Shown in pieces: positions 1-6,869 of a stretch of DNA of 32,473 nucleotides. Source of the DNA: Amycolatopsis mediterranei (lineage in GTDB: Bacteria > Actinomycetota > Actinomycetes > Mycobacteriales > Pseudonocardiaceae); the NCBI RefSeq assembly GCF_026017845.1, contig NZ_CP100416.1, positions 5,469,716 to 5,502,188 on the forward strand, written 5' to 3'. The first letter of the stretch is position 1. Every line of letters starts with the position of its first letter. The notes under the pieces were generated by a model. That model made no database searches and was not told the DNA's origin. It saw only the letters and a program-made list of their open reading frames with translations. A program made the translations under genes and the position numbers.

Positions 1-43
1 GGGCGAGTCCGGGGCCCGGTGGGAGGGGTGCCCCCGGGCGGGG

Positions 44-105
44 GGGCGGGGGGGGGGGGGGGGGGGGGGGGGCCGGCCCCCCCCCCCCCCCCCCCCCCCC
101 CGCCC
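44..105. repeat. G25/C25 homopolymer palindrome
   Basis: A run of 25 G (48-72), then CCGG, then a run of 25 C (77-101) forms a perfect inverted repeat. It extends four more pairs outward (GGGC at 44-47 with GCCC at 102-105). No coding sense is visible from 1 to 140. Pure homopolymers of this length are unusual even in GC-rich genomes, and the position at the very edge of the window makes a sequencing or assembly artefact a serious possibility. A real, very stable hairpin is the alternative. Confidence 0.6.
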
Positions 106-140
106 GGTTTCCGCCGGTGACCGATACCCCCGCTGTCGAA

Positions 141-176
141 GCTGGAGGGGGCTCCAACCACGGGGCCCCCTCCAGC
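141..176 (-). terminator. Hairpin terminator of the monooxygenase gene
   Basis: A perfect 12-bp stem (141-152 with 165-176) and a 12-nt loop begin two bases beyond the stop codon of the minus-strand monooxygenase gene. The placement fits an intrinsic terminator of the actinobacterial type, which often lacks a clear U tract. Confidence 0.65.
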
Positions 177-177
177 G

Positions 178-1389
178 TCAGACCGCCGCCTGCACCGCGT
201 AATCCTTGACCTGCATCGCATCGTGCATGCGCACGCCGCCGGTGTTGAGCTTCGCGATCGCCCGCGTCACCCCGGCCGGCAGCGCCGAGACCAGCTGGCC
301 GCCCCGGGCCAGCGCCCACACCCCGGCGCGCGAGGCCGGGATCAGGCTGCGCGCCGCGCCGGTGGCGAAGGCGCGGCTGCGGCGCACCAGCTCACCCATC
401 TCCCGCTCGTAGGCGGCGAAAGCGCGTTCGTGGTCTCCGTGCGCCGCGGCCAGCTCCCCGGCCAGGACGTACGCGCCGAGCACCGCGAGGCTCGTGCTTC
501 CCCCGACGGCCGGGCCGGGGCAGTAGCCGGCGTCGCCCACGAGCGTCACGCGACCGCGGGACCAGGTGGCCATCCCCAGCTGGGTGATCGAGTCGAAGTA
601 GAACGGGCCGCCCCCGTCGAGCCCGGCCAGCCAGCCGTCGACCTGCGGGTGCATCCCGGCGAAGGCTTCGCGCAGCAGCTCCTTCTGCCGCGGGACGTCC
701 CGGTGGTGGTAGTCGAGTGGCTCGGCCCGGCGGAACAGGAACACCGCGCGCGCGTCGCTCATGTGCCGGGCGCTGTAGAGGGAGGCGGTGCGCCCGGCGC
801 CGAGGTGGGTGACGGCTTCCCCGTCGAGCCCGAGGGTGTCCGGCAGCGACAGCACCGCCAGGTACGCGCCGATGAACGTCGTCAGCCCGGCCTCTTCCCC
901 GAAGACCAGGCGCCGGACGTTCGAGTGCAGCCCGTCGGCACCGACGACGAGGTCGAACCGGCGCGGCCGGGCGTGCTCGAAGGTGACCTCGCCGTCGGGG
1001 GAGAGGGCGGTGATCGAGTCGCCGAAGAGGTACTCGACGTCTTCGCGGCCGGCGTCGTAGTAGATCTCGCTGAGGTCGTCGCGCATGACCTCCACGTGCC
1101 GGTCGGAGGTGGCCTGGAAGACCTTCGCCAGGTCCACCCGGATGGGCCGGCGGGCGCCTTCGCGGTGCACGGTCATCCGGGTCGTGCCGGTGGCGAGGGC
1201 TTCGACGCGGGGCAGCACGCCCATCCGTTCGGTGATGTCCATGGCCGGGCGGAAGAGGTCGACGGCGTGGCCGCCGGTCTTGCGCAGGGCCGGCGCGCGT
1301 TCGACGACGGTGACGTCGAAGCCGTGGCGGGTGAGCCAGTACGCCAGCACCGGGCCGGCGATGCTGGCGCCGGAGACGAGAATCCGCAT
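178..1389 (-). CDS. FAD-dependent monooxygenase, group A (PHBH/TetX-like)
   Basis: This 403-residue protein is a flavoprotein hydroxylase of the p-hydroxybenzoate hydroxylase superfamily, expected to use FAD and NAD(P)H to hydroxylate an aromatic or polyketide substrate. The N-terminus has the dinucleotide-binding pattern LVSGASIAGPVLAYWL followed by an acidic strand end (VVERAP). The middle has the GADGLHSNVRR motif, and the second FAD motif is GRVTLVGDAGYCPGP near residue 290. Length is normal for the family. The start has a GGGAGG ribosome binding site five bases upstream. It is divergent from a TetR gene, and two TetR-type operators fill the gap, so induction by a small molecule through that regulator is likely. 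The substrate cannot be told from sequence; antibiotic-modifying and catabolic members both look like this. Confidence 0.9.
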   Translation of the reverse strand: MRILVSGASIAGPVLAYWLTRHGFDVTVVERAPALRKTGGHAVDLFRPAMDITERMGVLPRVEALATGTTRMTVHREGARRPIRVDLAKVFQATSDRHVEVMRDDLSEIYYDAGREDVEYLFGDSITALSPDGEVTFEHARPRRFDLVVGADGLHSNVRRLVFGEEAGLTTFIGAYLAVLSLPDTLGLDGEAVTHLGAGRTASLYSARHMSDARAVFLFRRAEPLDYHHRDVPRQKELLREAFAGMHPQVDGWLAGLDGGGPFYFDSITQLGMATWSRGRVTLVGDAGYCPGPAVGGSTSLAVLGAYVLAGELAAAHGDHERAFAAYEREMGELVRRSRAFATGAARSLIPASRAGVWALARGGQLVSALPAGVTRAIAKLNTGGVRMHDAMQVKDYAVQAAV

Positions 1390-1400
1390 GAGTACCTCCC

Positions 1401-1452
1401 TGACTTAACGGTAGGTAAGTTGTACCACAGATCCTTACCTATCGTTAAGTCA
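1401..1452. promoter_or_regulatory. Twin TetR operators in the divergent promoter region
   Basis: TGACTTAACGGTAGGTAAG at 1401-1419 is repeated in inverted form at 1434-1452 with one mismatch, separated by 14 bases. Each arm is itself a rough dyad of the form CTTA-N8-TAAG, so the region reads as two TetR-dimer sites about 33 bp apart centre to centre. It fills the gap between the monooxygenase (minus) and TetR (plus) genes and should repress both. Confidence 0.85.
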
Positions 1453-1454
1453 GT

Positions 1455-1460
1455 TATGCT
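1455..1460 (+). promoter_or_regulatory. -10 element giving a leaderless tetR transcript
   Basis: TATGCT lies six bases before the GTG at 1467, so transcription would start at or next to the start codon. No ribosome binding site precedes that GTG, which agrees with leaderless translation. The operator arm at 1434-1452 would cover the -35 zone. Confidence 0.5.
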
Positions 1461-1466
1461 GGGCGC

Positions 1467-2000
1467 GTGCCGAAGCCCTCCGACACCAAACAGCGCATCC
1501 TCGACGTCGCCCGCGAGCTGTTCACCAGCCAAGGCGTCCAGCGCACCAGCCTGCAGGACATCGCCGACCGGCTCGGCATCACCAAACCCGCGCTCTACTA
1601 CCACTTCCCCTCGCGCGAAGACCTGGTCCGCAGCATCGTCCAGCCCCTGCTCGACGACGGCGAGAAATTCCTCCTCGACCAGGAAGCCCGCGGCGACGCG
1701 CCGGTGCGCGAGCTGATCGAAGGCTTCTTCGACTTCAACCACCGCCACCGCGCCGACGTCGTCATGCTGCTGGCCGAGATGCCGACCCTGGCCGACCTCG
1801 GGCTCATCGACCGCGTCCTGGGCTGGCGGACCCGGCTCACCGAGCTGATCTGCGGCCCGGCACCGACCCTCGAACAGCAGGCCCGGGCCATCCTGGCCCT
1901 CGGCGGCCTGCAGGACGTCTGCATGCAGTTCCCCGACGTCCCCGTCGCCGACCTCAAGGCCGCCGCGGTCGCCGGCGCGCTCGACGCCCTCGGCCGCTGA
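1467..2000 (+). CDS. TetR family transcriptional regulator
   Basis: A 177-residue regulator. Residues 5-50 hold the TetR helix-turn-helix: KQRILDVARELF, then SLQDIADRLGITKPALYYHF. The C-terminal ligand-binding half is helical and family-variable, and the length is slightly short but normal. The GTG start is chosen because the frame begins there, right after a well-placed -10 element, with no Shine-Dalgarno sequence. It lies divergent to the FAD monooxygenase with two operators between them, the standard arrangement for an effector-responsive repressor of the neighbouring enzyme and of itself. The inducer is unknown but is probably the monooxygenase substrate or a relative. Confidence 0.92.
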   Translation: MPKPSDTKQRILDVARELFTSQGVQRTSLQDIADRLGITKPALYYHFPSREDLVRSIVQPLLDDGEKFLLDQEARGDAPVRELIEGFFDFNHRHRADVVMLLAEMPTLADLGLIDRVLGWRTRLTELICGPAPTLEQQARAILALGGLQDVCMQFPDVPVADLKAAAVAGALDALGR

Positions 2001-2009
2001 AGTCGTTTC

Positions 2010-2036
2010 GCCGGCGCGTGTCGAGAACGCGCCGGC
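2010..2036 (+). terminator. Hairpin after tetR
   Basis: GCCGGCGCGT at 2010-2019 pairs perfectly with 2027-2036 across a 7-base loop, nine bases after the TetR stop codon. It probably ends the tetR transcript and separates it from the next gene. Confidence 0.55.
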
Positions 2037-2093
2037 AGCTTCGTCCCCGGGGTGTCAGCGACCCCTCAGGCCGCCCCGGAGAAGGAGACGACC

Positions 2094-2588
2094 ATGCTGC
2101 CGAACGAAATCGCCGAGGTCCTCGACAAGCCGCTCAGCCGCGAACTGCTCGCCCGCGACCTGACCCGGCTCGCCTACGTCGCCAAGGACGGCACCCCGCG
2201 CTCGATCCCCATCGCCTTCACCTGGAACGGCGCGGAGATCGTCCTGTGCACGACGAAGAACTCCCCGAAGCTGCCGTCCCTGCGCGCCAACCCCGCCGTC
2301 GCCCTGACCATCGACACCGAAGTGCACCCGCCCAAGATCCTCCTCGTCCGCGGCCGCGCCGAACTGGACGTCGTCGACGGCATCCCGGAGGAGTTCCTGC
2401 AGATGAACGGCAGCTACGAGATGACCCCCGAGCAGCGCGTCGAATGGGAACGCGAGGTGCGCTCCCTCTACGACGGCATGGTCCGGATCGTCATCACCCC
2501 GACGTGGGCCAAGCTGATCGACTTCGAGACCACCCTGCCCAGCGCGGTCGAGGAACTGGCCCGGCAGCGGGCCGAGCGGGTCGGCTAG
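2094..2588 (+). CDS. Pyridoxamine 5'-phosphate oxidase-fold flavin/F420-binding protein
   Basis: A 164-residue protein of the split-barrel PNPOx-like family, which binds FMN or F420 and often acts as a small reductase. The sequence opens with an N-terminal helix (LPNEIAEVLDKPLSRELL), then the barrel strands: ARDLTRLAYVAKDGTPRSIP, IAFTWNGAEIVLCTTKNSPK and PAVALTIDTE. The ATG at 2094 is preferred over an in-frame start at 2052 because AAGGAG sits six bases before it. Its stop overlaps the stop of the convergent acyl-CoA dehydrogenase gene by four bases (CTAG read both ways). It may work with the nearby FAD monooxygenase, but that link is only proximity. Confidence 0.8.
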   Translation: MLPNEIAEVLDKPLSRELLARDLTRLAYVAKDGTPRSIPIAFTWNGAEIVLCTTKNSPKLPSLRANPAVALTIDTEVHPPKILLVRGRAELDVVDGIPEEFLQMNGSYEMTPEQRVEWEREVRSLYDGMVRIVITPTWAKLIDFETTLPSAVEELARQRAERVG

Positions 2589-4225
2589 CGAACCGCGGCG
2601 CGTTCGATGATCGCTCCCGTGTCGACGCCGGCCGGGAGCGTCCCGAACGCGATGCCCCAGTCACCGCCGAACCGCGACGCGCAGAAGGCATCGGCGACCG
2701 CCGGGTGGCCGTGGCGGACCAGCAGCGATCCCTGCAGCACCAACGCCATCGCCTCGACCAGCCGCCGCGCCCGGTACTCGATGCCGTCGAGGTCGGTCAG
2801 CTCCTTGCGCACGCGGTCCACGGCGTCGTCCAGCCGGGCGTCGCCGCCCGCGGCCCGCTCGACCTCGGCGAAGAACGCCGCGACCGACTCCGGCTGCCGG
2901 CCCATCGCGCGCAACGCGTCCAGCGCGGCGACGTTGCCCGAGCCCTCCCAGATCGACGACAGCGGCGCCTCCCGGTACAGCCGCGGCATCCCCGACTCCT
3001 CGACGTACCCGTTGCCGCCGAAGCACTCCAGGGCCTCGGCCGCGTGCACCGGCGCCCGCTTGCACACCCAGTACTTCGACACCGCCAGCCCCAGGCGGCG
3101 GAACGCCTGCTCCTGCGCGTCGCCGCGCCGGTCGCCCGCCGCGGCCAGCCGCATCGCCACCGTCGTCGCCGCTTCGGACTCGAGCACCAGGTCGGCCAGG
3201 ACGTTCGCCATCAGCGGCTGGTCCACCAGCGCCTTGCCGAACGCGCGCCGGTGCGTCGCGTGGTGCACCGCGCGGACCGCACCCAGCCGCATGCCCGACG
3301 CACTGCCCAGCGTGCAGTCCAGCCGGGTGTTGTTGACCATCTCGATGATCGTGCGGACCCCGCGACCCTCCTCGCCGACCAGCCAGCCGACCGCATGGTC
3401 GTACTCGATCTCCGACGACGCGTTCGACCGGTTGCCGAGCTTGTCCTTCAACCGCTGCAACAGGATCCCGTTGCGCGAGCCGTCCGGCAGGACGCGGGGG
3501 AGCAGGAAGCACGACAGCCCGTTCGGCGCCTGCGCCAGCGTCAGGAACATGTCGCACATCGGCGCCGAGGTGAACCACTTGTGCCCGACCAGGGTGTAGC
3601 TGCCGTCCGACCGCGACACCGCCGACACCGACGGCGTCGCGGTCGTCGTGTTCGCCCGGACGTCCGAGCCGCCCTGCTTCTCGGTCATCGACATGCCCGC
3701 GAGCAGGCCGCGCTTGGTGGCCGGGTCCCGCAGCCCGAAGTCGTACTCGGTCGCCGCCAGCAGCGGCTCGTACCGTGCCGCGAGCTCCGGGTTCGCGCGC
3801 AACGCCGGAACCGCCGCGTACGTCATCGAGATCGGGCAGCTGTGCCCGGCTTCCACCTGGCCCCAGACGTAGAACTTCGCCGCCCGCGCCGCGTGCGCGC
3901 CCTCGCGCGGGTCCTGCCACGGCGTGCCGTGCAGACCGTGGCCCGTCGCGACCCGCATCAGGTCGTGCCAGTGCGGGTGGAATTCGACCTCGTCGATCCG
4001 GTTCCCGTACCGGTCGTGGGTGCGCAGCACCGGCTCGTTCTCGTTGACCAGCCGGCCCCACTCCTGCGCCTGCTCGGTCCCGGCCAGCCGGCCCAGCTCG
4101 TGCAGCTCCGCCGCCGCCCAGCCCGCCCCGGCGCGCTCGAGCCCGGCCAGCAAGGCCGGATCGTCGGCGACGTCGTGGTCGGCCAGCGGCGGGACCTGGT
4201 TGGTGACCTCATGCGTGGCGGGCAT
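2585..4225 (-). CDS. AidB-like acyl-CoA dehydrogenase
   Basis: A 546-residue flavoprotein of the acyl-CoA dehydrogenase superfamily, AidB subgroup (E. coli AidB is of similar size and linked to the adaptive response to alkylation). The subgroup signature GMSMTEKQGGSDVRANTT is present near residue 200. The central beta domain follows (GHKWFTSAPMCDMFLTLAQ), then the C-terminal helical domain with the FAD-contacting segment ALECFGGNGYVEESGMPRLY and REAPLSSIWEGSGNVAALD. The start lies inside the end of the upstream TetR gene (17-base overlap), so the two are co-transcribed and probably translationally coupled. Function could be protection from alkylation or oxidation of an unusual acyl-CoA; the sequence does not decide. 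Confidence 0.9.
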   Translation of the reverse strand: MPATHEVTNQVPPLADHDVADDPALLAGLERAGAGWAAAELHELGRLAGTEQAQEWGRLVNENEPVLRTHDRYGNRIDEVEFHPHWHDLMRVATGHGLHGTPWQDPREGAHAARAAKFYVWGQVEAGHSCPISMTYAAVPALRANPELAARYEPLLAATEYDFGLRDPATKRGLLAGMSMTEKQGGSDVRANTTTATPSVSAVSRSDGSYTLVGHKWFTSAPMCDMFLTLAQAPNGLSCFLLPRVLPDGSRNGILLQRLKDKLGNRSNASSEIEYDHAVGWLVGEEGRGVRTIIEMVNNTRLDCTLGSASGMRLGAVRAVHHATHRRAFGKALVDQPLMANVLADLVLESEAATTVAMRLAAAGDRRGDAQEQAFRRLGLAVSKYWVCKRAPVHAAEALECFGGNGYVEESGMPRLYREAPLSSIWEGSGNVAALDALRAMGRQPESVAAFFAEVERAAGGDARLDDAVDRVRKELTDLDGIEYRARRLVEAMALVLQGSLLVRHGHPAVADAFCASRFGGDWGIAFGTLPAGVDTGAIIERAAVR

Positions 4226-4814
4226 CGGAACCTCCTAGAGCGCGCAGGATGAACGTGCGAAGCTCGGCGACGTCACCGGCGTTTCCGCTGGTCAACGGAC
4301 CGATCAGGACTTCCGCGGCCGCGCCGACCAGCGCGGCGGCGGTGAGCCGCCCGTCCTGGGGCGGCAGCACGCCGTCCCGGACCCCGGCGGCGACGTGCTC
4401 GGCGATGACCTCGGTGTAGGCCCGGCGGAACTCCAGCCGCTCGACGTCGATGAGCGCATCGACCGGCTCGATGAGCAGGGCATACGCCTGCTTGGGCGCC
4501 TTGAGGGCACGCTGGGCGAACGTCTCCACGGCGGCCAGGACCCGCTCGGCCGGTTCCCCCGCTTCCGCCGACGCCGCCCGGACCGCCTCGACCTCCCGCG
4601 TCACGACCTGCCGGAACACGTGCACGACGAGGTCGGCCTTGGTGGGGAAGTGCCGGTACACGCTGCCGACGGCAACCCCGGCCCGCTCGGCGACCGCGGC
4701 GACGGAGCAGCCGCTGTAGCCGTGTTCGGCCAGCTGACGCGTCGCGGCGGCGACGATCGTCTCGCGCTGGGCGTCGAGGCGTTCCTGCACCTTCGGGGTG
4801 CGGCGGTAGGGCAC
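4209..4814 (-). CDS. TetR family regulator of the aidB-like gene
   Basis: A 201-residue TetR-type repressor. The DNA-binding domain is at residues 10-60 (ETIVAAATRQLAEHGYSGCS, then AAVAERAGVAVGSVYRHFPT). The C-terminal half resembles the TetR_C domain common in actinobacterial regulators (FAQRALKAPKQAYALLIEPV). The GTG start has no ribosome binding site, suggesting a leaderless message. A 23-bp dyad lies only nine bases upstream and would block transcription if bound by this protein. The 3' end overlaps the aidB-like start by 17 bases, so the repressor and enzyme form one autoregulated operon. Confidence 0.9.
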   Translation of the reverse strand: MPYRRTPKVQERLDAQRETIVAAATRQLAEHGYSGCSVAAVAERAGVAVGSVYRHFPTKADLVVHVFRQVVTREVEAVRAASAEAGEPAERVLAAVETFAQRALKAPKQAYALLIEPVDALIDVERLEFRRAYTEVIAEHVAAGVRDGVLPPQDGRLTAAALVGAAAEVLIGPLTSGNAGDVAELRTFILRALGGSDARHA

Positions 4815-4823
4815 GTCAAGAAG

Positions 4824-4846
4824 TGAAGCACTGATTCATTGCTTCA
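4824..4846. promoter_or_regulatory. Probable TetR operator
   Basis: TGAAGCA (4824-4830) and TGCTTCA (4840-4846) form a perfect 7-bp dyad with a 9-base spacer, directly upstream of the minus-strand TetR gene. Size and position fit an autoregulatory TetR site. It also abuts the end of the SRPBCC remnant at 4848. Confidence 0.65.
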
Positions 4847-4847
4847 G

Positions 4848-4995
4848 TCAACGCTCGAGCAGCCGCTTCGCGCCCCGCACCTCAGCCTCGACATCGGCCC
4901 GCAGCCTGCGCCGCAGCACCGGCTCCACCAGCCAGCGCAGGGGAGCGCGGAACCCGAACGCGAGCTGCCGCCGCACCTGGATCCCGCCATCCGCC
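4848..4995 (-). pseudogene. C-terminal remnant of an SRPBCC/polyketide-cyclase-like gene
   Basis: Read on the minus strand this stretch gives GGIQVRRQLAFGFRAPLRW followed by LVEPVLRRRLRADVEAEVR and GAKRLLER before a stop. That matches the end of actinobacterial SRPBCC (polyketide cyclase 2) proteins: the last strand, then the long C-terminal helix rich in R and L. The rest of the gene is missing, because upstream of about 4995 the sequence turns into a different gene remnant on the other strand. No start codon or ribosome binding site is credible, so I treat it as a dead fragment. Confidence 0.55.
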
Positions 4996-5268
4996 GGATT
5001 CACCGGCTTCCCCGAGCTGTTCGAGCAGATGTGGCAGGGCGTCGTCGCCACCGTCTACCGCCGCGGCACCGAGTGGATCACCACCCTGCGGGACCAGGGG
5101 AGAGCCGCGGTGACCGACCCCGAAGCCACCGCCGCGGTCCTCGTCGCGTCCCTGACCTACTACCCGATCCTCGACGTCCTCATCGGACACACCCCGGGCG
5201 GCCTCGCGCCGGACCGTTTCCTTGGCGCCTGGCTCGAATCCGGCGTCGCCGCCCTGCGGCTCACCTGA
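4996..5268 (+). pseudogene. C-terminal remnant of a TetR-family regulator
   Basis: The plus frame reads GFTGFPELFEQMWQGVVATV, then YRRGTEWITTLRDQGRAAV, then DPEATAAVLVASLTYYPILD and ends APDRFLGAWLESGVAALRLT. This is the helical ligand-binding end of a TetR regulator, with the usual closing helix. The DNA-binding half is absent; the sequence before about 4996 belongs to the opposite-strand SRPBCC remnant. The stop TGA abuts the stop of the convergent XRE gene (TGATCA). An ATG at 5029 could start a 79-residue peptide but lacks a ribosome binding site. A deletion that joined the two neighbours is the simplest explanation. Confidence 0.6.
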
Positions 5269-5832
5269 TCACGTACCCCGCTTCACCAGCGCCACCAGGT
5301 ACCGGCACGCCACCGTCCCCGGGTTCACGAACACGCAATCCGCCGCCGGCCCCAGCTGCAGGCAATCACCGGCGGCCAGCTCGTGCACCTGCGCGCCCTC
5401 GTGGAACCGCAGATGCCCGGCCAGCACCCAGATCTGCTGGTGCAGGAACGCATACGTCCCCGACATCAATGGCACCTCCACTCCCGGCGGCAGCTCCACC
5501 TCCACCAGCTCCAGCGGACGACCCGCCGCGGGGGAGACCGACCGCCGCCGGTAGCCGGTGTCCGGATCCACCCACACCGGCTGCTCCGCCGCCCGCGCCA
5601 GCCGGCGCTCGTCACCCTCGGCCCGCGCGATCAGCTCCGACAGCGTCAGGCCCAGCGCCGCCGACAGCTTCGCCAGCAACGCCGCCGTCGGCTGCACGTC
5701 ACCCCGCTCGATCTTGCCGATCATCGCCCGCGACACCCCCGACCGGTCGGCGAGCGCCGCGGCCGAGAGACCTTGCGACGTCCGGGCGGCGTGCACCGTG
5801 GCGGCCAAGCGGGCAGTCAGGGGATCGGTCAT
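5269..5832 (-). CDS. XRE-family regulator with C-terminal cupin
   Basis: A 187-residue regulator with an N-terminal Cro/C1 helix-turn-helix (about residues 10-66: LSAAALADRSGVSRAMIGKI, ERGDVQPTAALLAKLSAALG). A C-terminal single cupin barrel follows (about 115-185: GVEVPLMSGTYAFLHQQIWV, ELAAGDCLQLGPAADCVFVN). This architecture usually senses a small ligand and controls its own promoter and the neighbouring gene. The ATG at 5832 is preferred because the frame upstream is non-coding and a TATAGT -10 on the minus strand (5842-5847) would start the message almost at this ATG. It is divergent from a GNAT acetyltransferase, the likely target. Confidence 0.88.
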   Translation of the reverse strand: MTDPLTARLAATVHAARTSQGLSAAALADRSGVSRAMIGKIERGDVQPTAALLAKLSAALGLTLSELIARAEGDERRLARAAEQPVWVDPDTGYRRRSVSPAAGRPLELVEVELPPGVEVPLMSGTYAFLHQQIWVLAGHLRFHEGAQVHELAAGDCLQLGPAADCVFVNPGTVACRYLVALVKRGT

Positions 5833-5840
5833 AACTTGGA

Positions 5841-5875
5841 TACTATACGAGCCACTGCGGCTACCATATGAGCCA
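5841..5875. promoter_or_regulatory. Direct-repeat operator between XRE and GNAT genes
   Basis: TACTATACGAGCCA at 5841-5854 is repeated as TACCATATGAGCCA at 5862-5875 (12 of 14 identical), offset by exactly 21 bp, two helical turns. The repeats fill the 42-base divergent gap, overlap a minus-strand TATAGT -10, and the second copy ends on the ATG of the GNAT gene. Binding by the XRE-cupin protein would shut both leaderless promoters. Confidence 0.6.
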
Positions 5876-6390
5876 TGATCCGACACGCCACCACCGAAGA
5901 CGCCGCCGCCTGCGCCACCCTCTACGCGCCCTACGTCACCGACACCGTCGTCTCCTTCGAAACCGAACCACCCGACACCGCCGAAATGGCCCGCCGCATC
6001 GCCGGCGCCCACGCCTGGCTCGTCCTCGAAGACCACGGCCGCGTCGCCGGATACGCCTACGCCACCCGCTTCGCCGCGCGCGCCGCCTACCGCTGGTCCT
6101 GCGAAACGAGCATCTACCTCGAACAAGGCCGCCGCCGCACCGGCGCCGGCCGCGCCCTCTACGAAGCACTGCTCGAACGGCTGCGCGAACGCGGCCTCTG
6201 CCGCGCCTTCGCCGGCATGACCTTGCCGAACGACGCCAGCGCCGGGCTCCACCGCGCCCTCGGGTTCGAACCCGCCGGCGTCTACCGCCGCGTCGGCTGG
6301 AAACACGGCGCCTGGCGCGACGTCGCCTGGGTCCAGAAAGACCTTCACGCAACCGACGGTTGCACATCTGGTCCCAGCGAGCTAACGTGA
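5875..6390 (+). CDS. GNAT N-acetyltransferase, phosphinothricin/methionine-sulfoximine type
   Basis: A 171-residue acetyl-CoA-dependent acetyltransferase resembling the PAT/Bar/MnaT group. The start is characteristic: IRHATTEDAAACATLYAPYV then TDTVVSFETEPPDTAEMARR. Motif A of the fold is EQGRRRTGAGRALYEALLER (the acetyl-CoA pyrophosphate loop), followed by GMTLPNDASAGLHRALGFEP. The substrate would be an amino group of a glutamate analogue such as phosphinothricin or methionine sulfoximine, or another amino acid. The message seems leaderless, as the operator repeat runs into the ATG. The last codons carry an operator for the next operon, so the tail after QKDLHA is probably free to vary. Confidence 0.85.
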   Translation: MIRHATTEDAAACATLYAPYVTDTVVSFETEPPDTAEMARRIAGAHAWLVLEDHGRVAGYAYATRFAARAAYRWSCETSIYLEQGRRRTGAGRALYEALLERLRERGLCRAFAGMTLPNDASAGLHRALGFEPAGVYRRVGWKHGAWRDVAWVQKDLHATDGCTSGPSELT

Positions 6391-6408
6391 CACGCAACCG
6401 AACGTTGC
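6349..6408 (+). promoter_or_regulatory. ArsR-type twin operators around a sigma-70-like promoter
   Basis: GCAACCGACGGTTGC (6349-6363) is a perfect dyad around one central base. GCAACCGAACGTTGC (6394-6408) is a close second copy 45 bp downstream, and both lie in the same wider context (ACGCAACCGA ... GTTGCAC). Between them TTGCAC (6360-6365) and TAACGT (6383-6388), 17 bases apart, make a good -35/-10 pair. One operator overlaps the -35 and the last codons of the GNAT gene; the other covers the predicted transcription start. The ArsR product of this operon is the obvious binder. Confidence 0.8.
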
Positions 6409-6422
6409 ACAAGGAGCTCCGC

Positions 6423-6869
6423 ATGGACCACGGCACCCTCGAACGCGAAATCCACATCGACGCCAACCCCGACGTAGTCTTCGACGTCGTCAGCAGCCCC
6501 GAACACCTCCGCGAATGGTGGCCCGACGAAGCCGAATACCCCGCCGAACCCGGGGAAGCGGGCCGCATCGGCTTCGGCGGCTCCTGGGTCCAGTTCACCG
6601 TCGTCGACGCCATCCCCCCGAAACACTTCTCCTTCCGCTGGGCCCACGCCGAAGGGGAGACCGCCGCCACCGGCAACTCGTTCCTCGTCGTCTTCGAACT
6701 CGAACCCGACGGCACCGGCACCCGCCTCCGGATGACCGAAACCGGCTTCCGCGAACGCGGCTGGGACGAAGCCAAGATCGCCGCCGAATACACCGACCAC
6801 GCCACCGGCTGGGACCACTTCCTGCCCCGCCTGCACACCTACGCCGCCGAAGTCGGAGCCACCCGGTGA
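6423..6869 (+). CDS. SRPBCC/AHSA1-like protein
   Basis: A 148-residue helix-grip (START-like, AHSA1 or polyketide-cyclase) protein. Recognisable parts are LEREIHIDANPDVVFDVVSS, PEHLREWWPDEAEYPAEPGE, KHFSFRWAH and the long terminal helix ATGWDHFLPRLHTYAAEV. These proteins have a hydrophobic pocket; many operon partners of ArsR regulators look like this and their ligands are mostly unknown. The ATG has AAGGAG six bases upstream. It is the first gene after the twin operators and overlaps the following ArsR gene by four bases (GTGA). Confidence 0.85.
   Translation: MDHGTLEREIHIDANPDVVFDVVSSPEHLREWWPDEAEYPAEPGEAGRIGFGGSWVQFTVVDAIPPKHFSFRWAHAEGETAATGNSFLVVFELEPDGTGTRLRMTETGFRERGWDEAKIAAEYTDHATGWDHFLPRLHTYAAEVGATR

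Noticed and set aside
4839..5834. 331-codon plus-strand open frame over the remnants and the XRE gene
   Set aside because: Proline- and arginine-rich shadow with no domain; the XRE-cupin gene on the other strand explains the sequence.
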